NCBI RefSeq assembly: GCF_032854445.1
Contig: NC_088307.1
Coordinates: 24,317,953 to 24,377,952, forward strand
Direction of reading: 5' to 3'
From: Liolophura sinensis
Lineage: Eukaryota; Mollusca; Polyplacophora; Chitonida; Chitonidae
Length of the DNA: 60,000 nucleotides
Positions 12,160-22,522 of this stretch are shown here, piece after piece. The position numbers were made by a program, and so were the translations under genes. The notes below the pieces were generated by a model that saw only the letters and a program-made list of their open reading frames with translations, did no database searches and was not told the origin of the DNA. Numbering within the stretch: position 1 is the first letter of the stretch; each line of letters starts with the position of its first letter.

Positions 12160-12533
12160 TTATCCCTTCAGTGAGAACGTCAACGAAATTCGCGCGCCAG
12201 CGCCGAGTCCGGAACAATTTTTTCCCATCACTTGTGTTTCTTGGTCTGCTCCTCATCCACTGGTCAGATTTGGCGCGATGGAGCTGTTCAACCCAACTTT
12301 ACAAGCCGACGTTTATCTCACTCATTGACCACGTGGTGCGGAGGTCAAAGAAATCCGAGCAGGAAATATCCAAGACACCCATTGGTCCGCTTTGATGCGC
12401 AACAGTTCAGCACCAAACTCTATAAGCCGATCAAACCGACTTATTTCACCCATCACTACAACCCAGCCATAGAGTGTGGACTCAACGACACGAGGACGCC
12501 TCAATGCCCGCCGAAAGCGACGGTGCATACTAC
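12160..12533 (-). repeat. Right inverted arm with CCAAT box
   Basis: Reverse-complement match to 8,721-9,190, with identity around two thirds by eye and several blocks of 12-25 bp nearly exact. Read on -, it carries AAGCGGACCAATGGG and GGTTGAACAGCTCCATCGCG. It would act as the promoter side of the minus-strand zinc-finger remnant. Confidence 0.65.
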
Positions 12534-12847
12534 TCAAGCAATTTATTTCCAGTTGTCAGTTGTGAAATTTATGCCCAGAGTATTTTTATTTCTGTGCAAA
12601 TATACGGATAACATTTGGAAAACGACGCTGGCACCGATCTCCACTGGCATATTGCTACTTTTCATAACACTGGCATCAGTATTTGTAACATATGTTTCTA
12701 GATATGAATCCTTGTGTAAATATTTAAATCTTCCATCATTAGGAAGTCCATGTATTTTTGATGACCTTCTCTTCGTACATGAGTGACGGCGTGAACAGCC
12801 ATTGTAATTGTACACATGACACTAATCATTCTTGCCATCGTGTCAAA

Positions 12848-13053
12848 AAGATGTAAAACGCGAAACCAAATGACATATTACTCTCGCTGTACTCGGGTGA
12901 AGGTTCGTTCACAAAGTGTTATTGTTAGAGCTCAAACAAATTTTAACGATAAGATGTAAAACACGAAACCAAATGATATATTACTCTCGCTGTACTCGGG
13001 TGAAGGCTCGTTCACAAAGTGTTATTGTTAGAGCTCAAACAAATTTTAACGAT
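12848..13053 (+). repeat. 103-bp tandem duplication
   Basis: AAGATGTAAAAC(G/A)CGAAACC starts at 12,848 and again at 12,951. The two 103-bp units differ at only a few positions (G/A, C/T), so the duplication is recent. Confidence 0.9.
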
Positions 13054-14184
13054 TGATTTTTAATGACTTTGAAGGTCCGTTTTGGTTTTTGGTGTACGAA
13101 TGTCTGTTTCGACACTTAAAGTTAAGTTGGTGATAATTGATGAAGACGTTTTTCAGTTCTGTAGGTTCAACATGTATGTCAAATAAACTAGAATCATATA
13201 TCATTGGGTACAAAGTGACCTTTCAACTACGTAATGTTGTTTTAAGTTGATTATTATTGATGAAAAAATCAAGCTCTACATTTTTCACCAATTTTCAGTT
13301 GTGGAGATTCAACATGTAAGTCGTACGTGAATTTCCACCACACAATCTTGTCTTAAGTTAGTGATTCTTGCTAATTAGACCACGCTCAATATTTTACATC
13401 TGGTTTCAATGTTGTAGCTGTAATGTCAAAAAAGCCCTGATATGCACTTATCAGTATTTACCTTCCATCACAAACTTTCCTTTATAGTTGAAAGATTAAA
13501 AATTCGTATGACTTTGTTTACACTGTAGCATTGGTTTTACAGGTTACACTGTAGCATTGGTTTTATAGGTCAAAGGTCAAATAAATCTGAACCTGGGGCA
13601 ACTGGAAAGAGCCCCACTACCCCACCTACCACTGACTGGCTTCCTCTCATTAAATTACTATCGGATGAAAAAGAGGGACCATGTTTAAAATAAATTATTT
13701 GTAGGTCTCATATCCAAAAAATCTCAGCTAGCTCTTGGACTGTTTTCCAACGCTCTCTAGCGCTCCTCTCCAAGACACACCTTCTTGATTACATCTGCAT
13801 CCGTACCATCGGTAGCTGGGTAATTTTCTCGACTTCAATAATGAAGACTGGCTGAGGTGGCATACACGTCCCCTAAACACCAAGTGTCACACCAGTATGG
13901 CGCACGTCTGTATGTCACATGAGGAGAATGTCTTACCTGCGTCAATAAAACTGACCGCAATCGTTCAGTGAAAATGTTGTTACTACCGACAAGGCGCTGG
14001 AGTTCTTCAGTAAGTTGCCAAAGGTACCTCGCTTTTTGTACATCGCAGACCTTCTTCAGTGGTTTAACTTCTTCAGTAGTTTGAGACGGCTCAAAAGGGG
14101 CCAAAATACAATTAATATTACTATAACTATTGCTTTATTGTGGAAAGGAACATGACGCGCGATTCCAAAATATTGGCACAACTA
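13054..14184. other. Non-coding stretch with a 24-bp doublet
   Basis: ACACTGTAGCATTGGTTTTA occurs twice in a row near 13,525-13,572. The rest shows no gene. The small - frame at 13,835-14,104 has no recognised motif. Confidence 0.45.
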
Positions 14185-14715
14185 CGTGAGACCGTAACCT
14201 TGGAATTGACCCGTAGATCGTATCTCTGGATATGAATAGAGGCCTTAACCCTGGAATTAAACAGAGACTGTAACCCTGGAATTGAACAGAGGCCGTAACT
14301 GTGAAATGAACGAGAGACTGTAAACTTTAAACTGAACAGAGACAATAGACCAGGAATTGACCAGATACTGTAATCCTGGAATTGAAGAGAGACCGTAATC
14401 CTGGAATTGATTACAGCCTTAACCCTGGAATTGAATACACACTGTGACCCTGGAATTGAACAGAAACTTTAATCCTGGAAGAGAACAGAGATCGCAACCT
14501 TGAAATTGAACAGAAATGGTATCCAAAGGATAGAACAGAGACCATGACCCTGGAATTGGATGCAAACCGTAACCCTATAACTGAACACGGATCTCAACCC
14601 TGGAATATAACTGATACTGTAACCCAGGAATTGAATACAAAGCGTAACGCTGGAATTGAATAGATCGTAACCCTGGAACTGAACAAACACTGTATTCTTG
14701 GAATTGAACAGGATA
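14185..14715 (+). repeat. Minisatellite, ~26-bp unit
   Basis: About twenty degenerate copies of CCCTGGAATTGAACAGAGACTGTAA-like units, alternating GACTGTAA, GGCCGTAA and GATCGTAA. The small minus-strand frames here (14,127-14,345; 14,469-14,729) are translations of the repeat. Confidence 0.85.
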
Positions 14716-16387
14716 TCTGTTTTGTTCACTGGTCTCGTTCTTCTCCTTTGTTATAACAGGCAGTCACGAGTTGTGCATTTCGTGCAATCTTACCAACATG
14801 GTTAAATAATACTTCATTAACGTTAAAAGGTCCCAGACACGTTTTTTCAACACCAAAAGAACATAATCTGATGAAAATTTGAAGCAGTTCAATGCATATG
14901 AATTGCTTTTTGTTTTAAATCGGTTCCTTGCCACGGGATTATTCCAGCTGCGAAATTCGTCTTTCGCCAAAATGACTGTTGTCGTGTTAAGCCTGAGGTT
15001 ACTCATATTATCGCCTCACGGGTTGTTTGGTCAGAGTAAAAACAAAATTTAACTTACATTTATTGATTAGAACTTTGAAGTAAGACTGTTTAATGTGTCG
15101 TCCTGTTCAAATATTTTTAATTATAAACGCAAATATAGGAATAGCCTCTGTCCAGTAATTTCTTTATTTATTTGTTTTCTTTATTTTTAACATCACGGAG
15201 GCAGCCTGAACAGCATGAAACAACTCCTCTTGTAGTTGTCAGATACAGCATAAAAGATTTTTACCGAAAAAGACACACCAACCATGCGTACGTAAACAGA
15301 TACTTGAAAACTTTATGAAAGGTTTGACGGTTCGTATTTGGCAGTGCTTCACTTCGATTTCTTTTCAGACAGGAATTTGTAACAGTGGAATAAACTACAT
15401 GCCATAAATAGTGAATATTCATGACAGTAACATGAGTGCTTCTCCTGATGACATCCTGTACACGCTTTGTAAATTTTTAAACGCACTCTGTTTGAAGAAT
15501 ACAATGATTACACTGATCATGTGTCAAACAAGCACGTGCCAGACCAAAGTGCATGAGTGATTACCAGCCCGCTCACACTGACAGATCTGTTCTGGGCAAT
15601 GACACGAAGGTTTCCCCTTTAAGAAGTTGTTATGGATAACAGGTGTAGCCGATGAAATAGGCTATCTATAAACCTATTTTGAACTAGCCATGGCTTCACT
15701 TTGTCTTGTTTGTAAATACATGGGCTAACATCTCTTCGTTTTCTTCTTTCGTTTTGTTTTGTTCTTTTTTCGTAGTTTTTTTGTTTTCTTTTTACATAAT
15801 TTGGGAGGGGGAGGGGAGATTTTATTTTCTCTTTCAAATTATGTCTTCTATATATGAATGGGCCGGACAATAATTCCTGAAGTTTTTTTTATTACAGATA
15901 TATAGATCCATCGCAAAGTTTCGGTTTTCGATTTACATGCTCTTTGTTTTCATCCACGGACAAGTCGTAAAAATATGAGAAAACGCAAACCACAATGACA
16001 TATTTCTATTTTTGCATGAGTCAAGCATGTTCCCTTGTCAGCCCAATGAGCTGTCACGTGACATTTATTGTAGGCCTACCCGGAAGCCGCTTATATGCAA
16101 ATGGAAGAGGAAAATAGTCAGTATAGCGGCGGAGTTCTGTTCGGTTCCCTACACACATGCCAGACGACAGCCATGTTTAAGAGTTAATAAGTTCAAGAAA
16201 ATTGGATCTCAAAATGTTATCAACGGGAACAGTTTATTTTATGCTTGTGCCAGGTTTTGATTTCTCTTTTTTTCAACAATATTTTAGGTCATATTTTTCA
16301 GACGATTTCACATAAATAGGACAGCTGTATTGCTGTCTAGCCTGTAAATCTCACTGAAGACAGACATGATTTCAGACCAGACACTGG
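14716..16387. other. No recognisable gene
   Basis: AT-rich DNA with T-rich tracts around 15,740-15,800 and 15,880-15,895. I see no domain motif in the short frames. Confidence 0.45.
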
Positions 16388-16749
16388 AGTGAGTGAGAGG
16401 GTGCTTGGGGTTTAACGTCGTACTTAACAATTGTTCAGTCATATGACAACAAAGGAATCCTTAGAGTGCACGTTATGTGCCTCCTTGTTGCAGGACGGAT
16501 TTCCACCGCTCTTTTATCTAGTGCTGCTTCACTGAGACGACATACTGGAGGCAAGTAAGCCGCCCCGCCCGAGCCATTATACTGATACGGGTTGACCAGT
16601 CTTTGCATTATCCCCTTCATGCTGAACGCCAATCCAGGAAGATGCAGCTTCCCCTTTTAAAGTCTTAGGTGTGACTCGATTTAGGATTGACCGTGGATCT
16701 ACCGCTCCCGAAGCGGACGCTCTACCAACTGTGCTCTCGGGGCCGGTCC
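16388..16749 (-). mobile_element. SINE B, full-length copy
   Basis: Read on -, it begins with a tRNA-like head (GAGAGCACAGTTGGTAGAGCG as box A, GGTAGATCCACGGTC region as box B). It then has TAAGACTTTAAAAGGGGAAG, CTTCATGCTGAACG on the opposite strand, and ends with GTTAAACCCCAAGCACCCTC before a short CTCACT repeat. The same architecture recurs at 23.5, 31.0 and 36.0 kb. Confidence 0.85.
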
Positions 16750-17495
16750 AGACATTGGACAATGCATGATGTCAGACATGACATCGTACATGACACCACC
16801 CTTGACACCATCCATGACACTATCCATTCCATCAGGCGTGATACCATATATAACACCTGACATTTATACAAATAACTGAACAAAAACCACGATTTTGATT
16901 TAATGTGATTTTCTCATCACATGTATTTTTTAGATTCGATTAATTACAATGCTTGGCTTGCCATTTATGTTGTCAGGAAATTTTGCTCAGTGCCGGTACA
17001 CAATTTTCGATGACAAAGTAGCTAGGGAACGTTTCCTCCGTCAGCGGGTGGGTTAAATATTGCTCAATTCCGATTTGTCGCTAAATTCGGAAAATGTCTC
17101 TGAAAGCTAATAAATTTTGCGATTAGGCTTTTCCTAACCATAAATAAAGAACAATGTGACAATCATAATCAATACTGTTGCAAGAAGGTCAACCGGATGT
17201 CCCACAGATTGGTCAGAAATGTTCAGTCTCTGTGACATCATGGCGTTACAATCGGACAGGACATCGGATGTTTTGAACCCATTCTTTTGTAGGCTACGTA
17301 TGGATGTGAATGGCAGAAAAATATTCCAGTAATGTCACTGAATTAAGGGACAGAAAAAACATCATCATTGATATCCACATAGTGTTTTTTCGATTTTTGG
17401 TACTTGAATAGTAAATACTGTTTGAACGCATTGCTTACCATGATTACAAGTTTTACAAGATTAGACGTAGTACACCATTAGGCACCCTTTACCCG
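16750..17495. other. Spacer with ATGACA-rich simple sequence
   Basis: The first 110 bp are a degenerate CATGACACCA-type simple repeat, and the rest is AT-rich without recognised features. It lies downstream (minus sense) of the PAN-like exon. Confidence 0.4.
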
Positions 17496-17812
17496 TCACG
17501 AATTGAGACCGGAACCCATTTGTGCGGCTGCGTTGTGACCATGGAGGAAACTATTGGTAGAAGACAGCTCCCGGAAGTGGAGATGACTGTCAGTAAAAAC
17601 GCTGAGTTTCCGGAAGTGGTAATAACAAGCGGTCTGATCGACAGGGTACAAGACAGAGTTACAGCCACGGGACTTCTGGCAATGTAGGATACACTTCATC
17701 ACGGTGTCTACATCCCTGAAAGCAGCGGTCACGTGATCACGGTAAATCACATCCTTGTCTACTAAGTTCCAAAACAGCATCCTTTTCTTTGAGCCCTGCA
17801 TTTCAAGTTCGT
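17496..17812 (-). CDS. Terminal exon with PAN/apple-like domain
   Basis: On -, a T-rich tract ending in TTTTTTTATAG at 17,813-17,824 precedes an open frame of about 105 codons ending in TGA/TAG-type termination at 17,496. The exon begins in phase 1, with one base needed from the previous exon. It carries C-x3-C-x5-C-x11-C (KCILHCQKSRGCNSV then TAC), the spacing of PAN/apple domains, which mediate protein or carbohydrate binding in secreted proteins. The tail is Ser/His-rich. The nearest upstream minus-strand exon with a signal peptide (20,026-19,970) ends in phase 0, so the two cannot be joined directly. An unseen exon would be needed, or this belongs to another gene. A remnant is also possible. 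Confidence 0.45.
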
Positions 17813-17913
17813 CTATAAAAAAAGAAATAAATAAAAAGAAAGAAAGTTCAGCATTTGTCGGGGATGAAATTATAGCGGTGGCATTTACAGTCAAAGATGC
17901 TTCCCAGTAATGG

Positions 17914-18172
17914 TGGGGGCCTCCTTGGTTCAGTTGGTTAGCGCGTTAGCGCAGCGTGATGACCCAGCAGTCTCTCACCAATGCGGTCGCTGTGAGTTCA
18001 AGCCCAGCTCATGCTGGCCACCTCTCCGGCCGTACGTAGGAAGGTATTGCAGCAACCTGCGGATGGTCGTGGGTTTCCCAGAGCCCGGTTGCCACCAACG
18101 ATAATGCTGGCTTATACTTCGTATAAGTGAAGTATTCTTGAGTACAGCGTAAAACACCAATCAAATCAAAAC
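17914..18172 (+). mobile_element. SINE A, full-length copy
   Basis: The tRNA-like head GGGGGCCTCC-TTGGTTCAGTTGG (box A) and GGTCGCTGTGAGTTCAAGC (box B) leads into the conserved body CTGCGGATGGTCGTGGG and the tail AAACACCAATCAAATCAAA. Sequences on its two sides (17,840-17,895 and 18,190-18,255) resemble each other around AAAGAAAGTTCAGCAT. It therefore sits near or inside a local duplication of the PAN exon's upstream intron. Confidence 0.9.
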
Positions 18173-18868
18173 TTACGATTAAAAAGAAAGAAAAAGAAAG
18201 TTCAGCATCCATCGGAATTATACCTAGCACGTACAGTCACGGAGGTTCCCCTAATGATGGCTATAACCTTCCAGAATCAAGCCCCCATAACACTGAAAGT
18301 CGTAACTCCATTCCTAATTAACAGTTTACAACCGTTTCACAAAACAATACAACCTATTCTTCACCGTGTACCTCCTGGGTAAAACTTACGACTGACGACT
18401 TAAGCTTTATTTGCTGAATAACCTTGTAATATCACTTCCGTTTTTCGTAAGAGTATGTATTTTTGTGTATTTATGGGTGTAAAGTTGTGTTTTACTACCA
18501 GACTGCTGTGGATCTTAGGAAAAGAGGAGTAAAACAGAACTGAGAAAGAAGTGGCTTTACGCAGGTGTGAGCATCTGTCAATCACAACCACATCTATGGT
18601 CGATTTGGCTCCTTGAGATGCACAGATCCTTGGGCCAGAGCCGATTCTGCTCCTCACCATACCAGGCCCTGTTCTGCCATCGTCACATATCGAAACATTT
18701 GACCGGTGATGCCCTCGGGCCGCTTAGCAGCGGGCTATGTTAGGTACCCGGGTTGGTGCGGTGTCTTTCGCCAATGAAACATTTTTGAATACGGGTACCA
18801 GGCAAATTCATCAATAAATTCTTCTACAATTTTTCAATTTCATTTCGACAGAACTGAGTCTGTGTTAA
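18173..18868. other. Non-coding stretch with duplicated intron sequence
   Basis: The left end (18,185-18,260) resembles the intron just upstream of the PAN exon. The - frame at 18,400-18,660 has no recognised motif. Confidence 0.35.
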
Positions 18869-19045
18869 CTAACTTGTTGTGAGCATATTAACCTTTTCAC
18901 AGGCAGTCTTGTACTGCTCTTTCAAGGGTACGTCATCGAGCGAATAGATGTCCCTTTTAGTCCAAGGGACCTTCGTTATACTGACGTATTTATCATCTAA
19001 CGAACCATGTCTGGGCTCATCGACAGCCCACAGTCTTCTCGGAGA
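18869..19045 (-). CDS. Candidate terminal exon, unidentified
   Basis: On -, a frame beginning around 19,045 reads LWAVDEPRHGSLDDKYVSI and continues through an acidic/lysine-rich sequence (KEQYKTACEKVNML) to TAG at 18,869-18,871. Composition looks more protein-like than the surroundings, and there are no low-complexity runs. No start codon, no clear 3' splice site and no family could be identified, and a stop lies in frame just upstream. It could be a relic exon. Confidence 0.2.
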   Translation of the reverse strand, partial: SPRRLWAVDEPRHGSLDDKYVSITKVPWTKRDIYSLDDVPLKEQYKTACEKVNMLTTS

Positions 19046-19114
19046 GGGGTACCATCATCCCAGGCATCCGCCACCACCAACAACAAGAAGCGATACTGGG
19101 TGCCTTGTGGTAAC

Positions 19115-19365
19115 AATTTATTTATTTATTTATTTTTTTGATGGTGTTTTACGCCGTACTCAAGAATACTTCACTTATACGACAGCGGCCAGCATTATAG
19201 TGGGTGGAAACCGGACAGAACCCGGGGGAAACCCACGGCCATCCCCAGGTTGCTGACATACCTTCCCACTTACGGCCGGAGAGGAAGCCAGCATGAGCTG
19301 GACTTGAACTCACAGCGACCGCATTGGTGAGAGAAACGCGCTAAACAACTAAGCCACGGAGGCCC
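19115..19365 (-). mobile_element. SINE A, full-length copy
   Basis: Reads TTTATTTATTT-GATGGTGTTTTACGCCGTACTC on + and ends with GCCACGGAGGCCC, so it is inverted. Both tRNA-like boxes are present on -. The ATTTATTT tail is at the left. Confidence 0.9.
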
Positions 19366-19503
19366 AAGTATGGCTATAGCTTGCATTTTCGTCTGTACTA
19401 TTTATAGCCATTTCCAGGAATGGCGCATCATAAACAGAGCCCAACGCTATGAGATCCTGTGATCCGGTTAAACTTAATCGTAGCTATAAAAGGTCTGATT
19501 TAA

Positions 19504-19633
19504 TTTATTTATTTATTTGATTGGTGTTTTACACCGTACTCAAGAATATTTCACTTATACGACGGCGGCCATCATTATGGTGGGTGGAAACCGGGCACAG
19601 CCCGGGGGAAACCCACGACCATCCGCAGGTTGT
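19504..19633 (-). mobile_element. SINE A, truncated, with 10-bp TSD
   Basis: A tail-to-body piece ending at GCAGGTTG, flanked by TCTGATTTAA at 19,494-19,503 and 19,634-19,643. The matching site in arm B (near 56,600) has no insertion here, so it arrived after the duplication. Confidence 0.85.
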
Positions 19634-19743
19634 CTGATTTAAGATATTAAAACTTATTACCGGTATGTTAATTTGTACATCGATTTTCATGTTACTCTGC
19701 GTATACCTGTCAATATTCCTCTTTAGAATAAAGTATACACCGC

Positions 19744-19951
19744 AAAAATAATCTGTTAATTTTAATAGAAAGCCTGTTGTCTGAGTGATGCTGTAGAACG
19801 TACAACACACATATTCTATTAATTCAACATGAAGGTTCCATTAGAATGCTATGTTGAATATGACAGAACATTGTGTTATAACAACAGAATACATTCTAAC
19901 ATCACTCAGACAACAGTCTTTCTGTTAAAATTAGCAGATTATTTTTTTAGT
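19744..19951. mobile_element. Hairpin (MITE-like) element in arm A
   Basis: Two arms of about 48 bp face each other: AATAATCTGTTAATTTTAAT through TGTCTGAGTGATG at 19,747-19,791, and its near reverse complement CATCACTCAGACAACAG through AGCAGATTATT at 19,902-19,947. The ~110-bp interior has no coding sequence and contains a further short inverted pair around TTGAAT/ATTCAA. The same structure is kept in arm B at 56,125-56,330. It sits in the first intron of the signal-exon gene, about 20 bp from the splice donor. Confidence 0.7.
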
Positions 19952-19969
19952 GTACGATGCCAAACTTAC

Positions 19970-20026
19970 GTTCGCAGCGCTTATTGTTCCCACCATACAC
20001 AACACCACCGATCCAAGCTTAAACAT
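19970..20026 (-). CDS. Signal-peptide first exon, arm A copy
   Basis: On -, ATG at 20,026 opens 19 codons, MFKLGSVVLCMVGTISAAN, followed directly by GTAAGT. The short positive start, hydrophobic core and small residues at the end are those of a secretion signal. The 57 bases are identical to the exon at 56,048-56,104. No partner exon with the matching phase 0 start was found downstream on - within the window, so this copy may be orphaned or may feed an unseen exon. Confidence 0.6.
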
Positions 20027-20282
20027 CTTGTCCTTTTGCTGGTTAGACAGGGTGCTGATATCGACGGGACAACAGGCCGCATTTAATACTCTTTCTCTAG
20101 TGGTTTAGCATGTGTATCATTTCGTCTTTCCATAGACTAAGCAATAAAACTTAATAACTGAACAGAACTGAGAAAGTCGTCATAGGCTGTATAGGCTGTT
20201 TTGAGGCTTTGTGAATCTCCTGGAGTGCAGCCAAAGAGAACTGTTGACAATGTGATTTATTTGACTAATGTTTTACGTCGTA

Positions 20283-20408
20283 ACCTGCGGATGGTCGTGG
20301 GTTTCCCCGGGCTGTGCTCGGTTTCCACCCACCATAATTCTGGGCGCCGTCGTATAAGTGAAATATTCTTGAGTACGGCGTAAAACACCAATCAAATAAA
20401 TAAATAAA
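20283..20408 (+). mobile_element. SINE A, 5'-truncated, with 12-bp TSD
   Basis: Runs from AACCTGCGGATGG to an AAATAAATAAAT tail. Flanked by TTTTACGTCGTA at 20,271-20,282 and 20,409-20,420, with a perfect match. Absent from the equivalent place in arm B (near 55,760). Confidence 0.9.
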
Positions 20409-20411
20409 TTT

Positions 20412-20640
20412 TACGTCGTATATCAAGACTATTTCACTTATACGACGGCGGCCAGCATTAAGGTGGGAGAAAACCGTGCAGAGCCCAGGGGAAGCTCACT
20501 ATCAACCGCAGACTGCAGGCGGACCTTCCCATGTACGATTGAAAAGAAAGCCGACGCGAGCTGGATTTGAACTAACAGCGATCGGATTGGTGAGAGACTC
20601 CTGGTAACGCTGGTGCGTTAAATACTCGGCCACGAATTCC
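20412..20640 (-). mobile_element. Older SINE A copy shared by both arms
   Basis: Diverged copy (GACGGCGGCCAGCATTAAGG, GAAAAGAAAGCCGACGCGAG). Its counterpart in arm B is 55,258-55,393 plus 55,673-55,755, split there by another SINE. It therefore predates the duplication. Confidence 0.85.
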
Positions 20641-21059
20641 TCTAATGCGAATTAAAAGGTATCAAAAATATGCAGTTCTGTTTTTCGTCATTACCTGTGC
20701 CTGTTCATGAGCGTTTTGGCAGTCACCATTTGCTCATAAATGGTTTAGCAATTCACATCACCAGAATATAATAGATTTTATCTAACTCCTCCCATAATGT
20801 TTCTCGCGAATTTACTGACAGACAAACGGTCAAATAAACATCGACAAAGGCACGGTCTGAGTAGCAGAGATAACAAAATAAATTCTGTGGATAACGAATA
20901 CGAATTTATTATACAGCATTTTTGTGCTGGTTCTTGTACCGCTCTCTGTTGTTGAGCTGTTGGGGGAAATTGTTCACGGTTAAATGAATATGTGAAACTA
21001 ACTTGAAGGCGAATACTTGAAGACATTCTTGGAATCCTTGAACACAATCAGATGGGCTT
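20641..21059. other. Arm A spacer between SINE and LINE fragment
   Basis: The same sequence is present in arm B at about 54,830-55,257. The - frame at 20,778-21,047 is not conserved as an ORF there. No gene. Confidence 0.5.
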
Positions 21060-21620
21060 TCTAAAATGATACTCTACATCTGACAAACTTTTTGTGCTTT
21101 ATGGTCTTATAAGAGGTGCTTAAAGGCTAGAAAGAAGAAGCTATTTTATACCTTTATAGACTTTGGAAAAGCACTATACACTGTATGGAGAAATGGGCTC
21201 TGGCAAAATTTACTTTCATTTAATAATACTAGTAAAATTTTTACTGTGCTTTGTAACATGTATCAGAATAATAAGTCTTGCATTTCACAGAACGGGGTGA
21301 TGTCGGAAGTTTTTGCCAAAAGGAAAGGAGAAAGAAAAAGGGAGATTTTATCCTCTGTTCCTTTCCCTCTCTTTATGAATAACCTGGAAGAATTTTTAAT
21401 CAGCAAACATTGTACCAATAAAAATATTGATGTCAAAAACTATCATGATGTTGCTCCGTTTTTACATATACAGGTTATTATTTATACTGATGATACTATG
21501 GCAGCTGCAAAGCAAATGGCCTCCGAAAAACTTTAAATGCATTCGGTTCCTATTGCAACTTGTGCAAGTTAAACATTAATGTACAGAAAACAAAATTTTT
21601 GATTTTTGGGTCATGGTTGA
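21060..21620 (+). pseudogene. LINE reverse-transcriptase fragment
   Basis: Frames on + show the palm region of a non-LTR retrotransposon RT. LCNMYQNNKSCISQNGV is followed after a degraded segment by FMNNLEEFLISKHC, then the catalytic-loop region IYTDDTMAA, then AFGSYC and LNINVQKTKFLIFG-like remains. Stops and a frame change break it. A sister fragment lies inverted in arm B (48,560-48,946). The RT class cannot be fixed from this piece. Confidence 0.75.
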
Positions 21621-22415
21621 AGGTAAAAACGCTTCATATTAATAACATGCCAGCAGAAATAGTTGACGTTATCTACGTTTCATCTCCACAAGAACAGATT
21701 TGTACACTTTCGAACTGAGAATAAATCTCGGGTCCATTGTGATGTGAACCTTGTATACTTTATGGACATACAAAGCGATACCGAATCTAAATGAAGTTAA
21801 GGAAGCTACCTACATTTCCTTCCGTTAGTTTTACAAAGACCAGCGAAACTGTGGGCTACTTGCACAAAGCGGTGTACGTTTTTCATCGTACATTTGTCGT
21901 TCGGTATTTTATACCTCACTATTGCCATAGCATTGTTCTATACGTGCGATATCGTACATGTACATCTTTGTGAAACTGGGCCCAGGTGTTGATCCAACTC
22001 GTCAGGCGAGAGATTGCCGACAGCACTTCTTGCATTTTTATAGCTAGCGTGGTAAAATTTTCCCATGCTATGATACATTACCAAGTCAAAATCACGAGAA
22101 CATGTGCATGCATGTGTAGACGATATTTTGCATAATTACCCCCTGAAAACATCCATGTCATACCCACCTTTACAACAGGGAATCTTTACGTAAGTACGTC
22201 AAAGACAAACGGACTTTGCTGTTGTTGTTAGTTCTTTAAGATATCTAAAGGAAACCTGCTATGATATGAAGTGTTCACGAAACAGATTTCCGAATCTTTT
22301 TGAAATATTTTCAGATTTGTTGCTAACAACACGTATAAATTAAAACCAAAGAGAACAAATGAGCAATAAAAGTTATTAAAAGTATTAGAGATGTGAGCTT
22401 TAGGAAAAGTAACAA
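21621..22415. other. Downstream flank of the P450 gene
   Basis: AT-rich, with no recognised gene or repeat. The P450 polyadenylation signals lie at its right edge. Confidence 0.4.
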
Positions 22416-22432
22416 TTTATTTGCCCTTTATT
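22416..22432 (-). terminator. Polyadenylation signals of the P450 gene
   Basis: On -, AATAAA occurs at 22,427-22,432 and again at 22,416-22,421, about 90-105 bp after the stop codon. This is the expected distance for 3' end formation. Confidence 0.55.
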
Positions 22433-22522
22433 TCAACATCATGACAAGATGTTAAAAACGTAACGGGTTTACTGATGTTATAATCATACATATGTACATA
22501 AACCAAAATTAAGATACAAAGA

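Larger units (their letters stand above)
8721..12533. mobile_element. CpG-rich unit with long inverted arms
   Basis: The sequence changes abruptly from AT-rich to GC- and CpG-rich at about 8.72 kb and back at about 12.54 kb. The two ends are inverted imperfect copies of each other (about 8,721-9,190 and 12,160-12,533). Both outer ends read GTAGTAT(A/G)CACCG inward. Inside are a PC4-like ORF on + and a degenerate zinc-finger ORF on -. I see no clear target-site duplication at the ends and no transposase. It may be a DNA transposon-like unit, or an inverted duplication of a promoter serving two convergent genes. Confidence 0.45.
19445..21620. repeat. Arm A of an inverted duplication
   Basis: Reverse complement of material at 48,560-56,640 once the insertions in that arm are removed. 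Shared in order: the signal-peptide exon, the hairpin element, an old SINE A, the LINE fragment. Identity is high by eye: the 57-bp signal exon is identical and elsewhere scattered substitutions occur. Two SINE A insertions (19,504-19,633 and 20,283-20,408) are found only in this arm. Confidence 0.85.

Noticed and set aside
16680-16749. tRNA genes (also at 23.77, 31.05, 55.56 kb)
   Set aside because: They have box A and box B but no proper cloverleaf or acceptor stem, and they are the heads of SINE A or SINE B.
19829-20086. 85-codon ORF conserved in both arms (MKVPLECYVEYD...)
   Set aside because: It spans the hairpin and runs antisense through the signal exon. Conservation is explained by the duplication.
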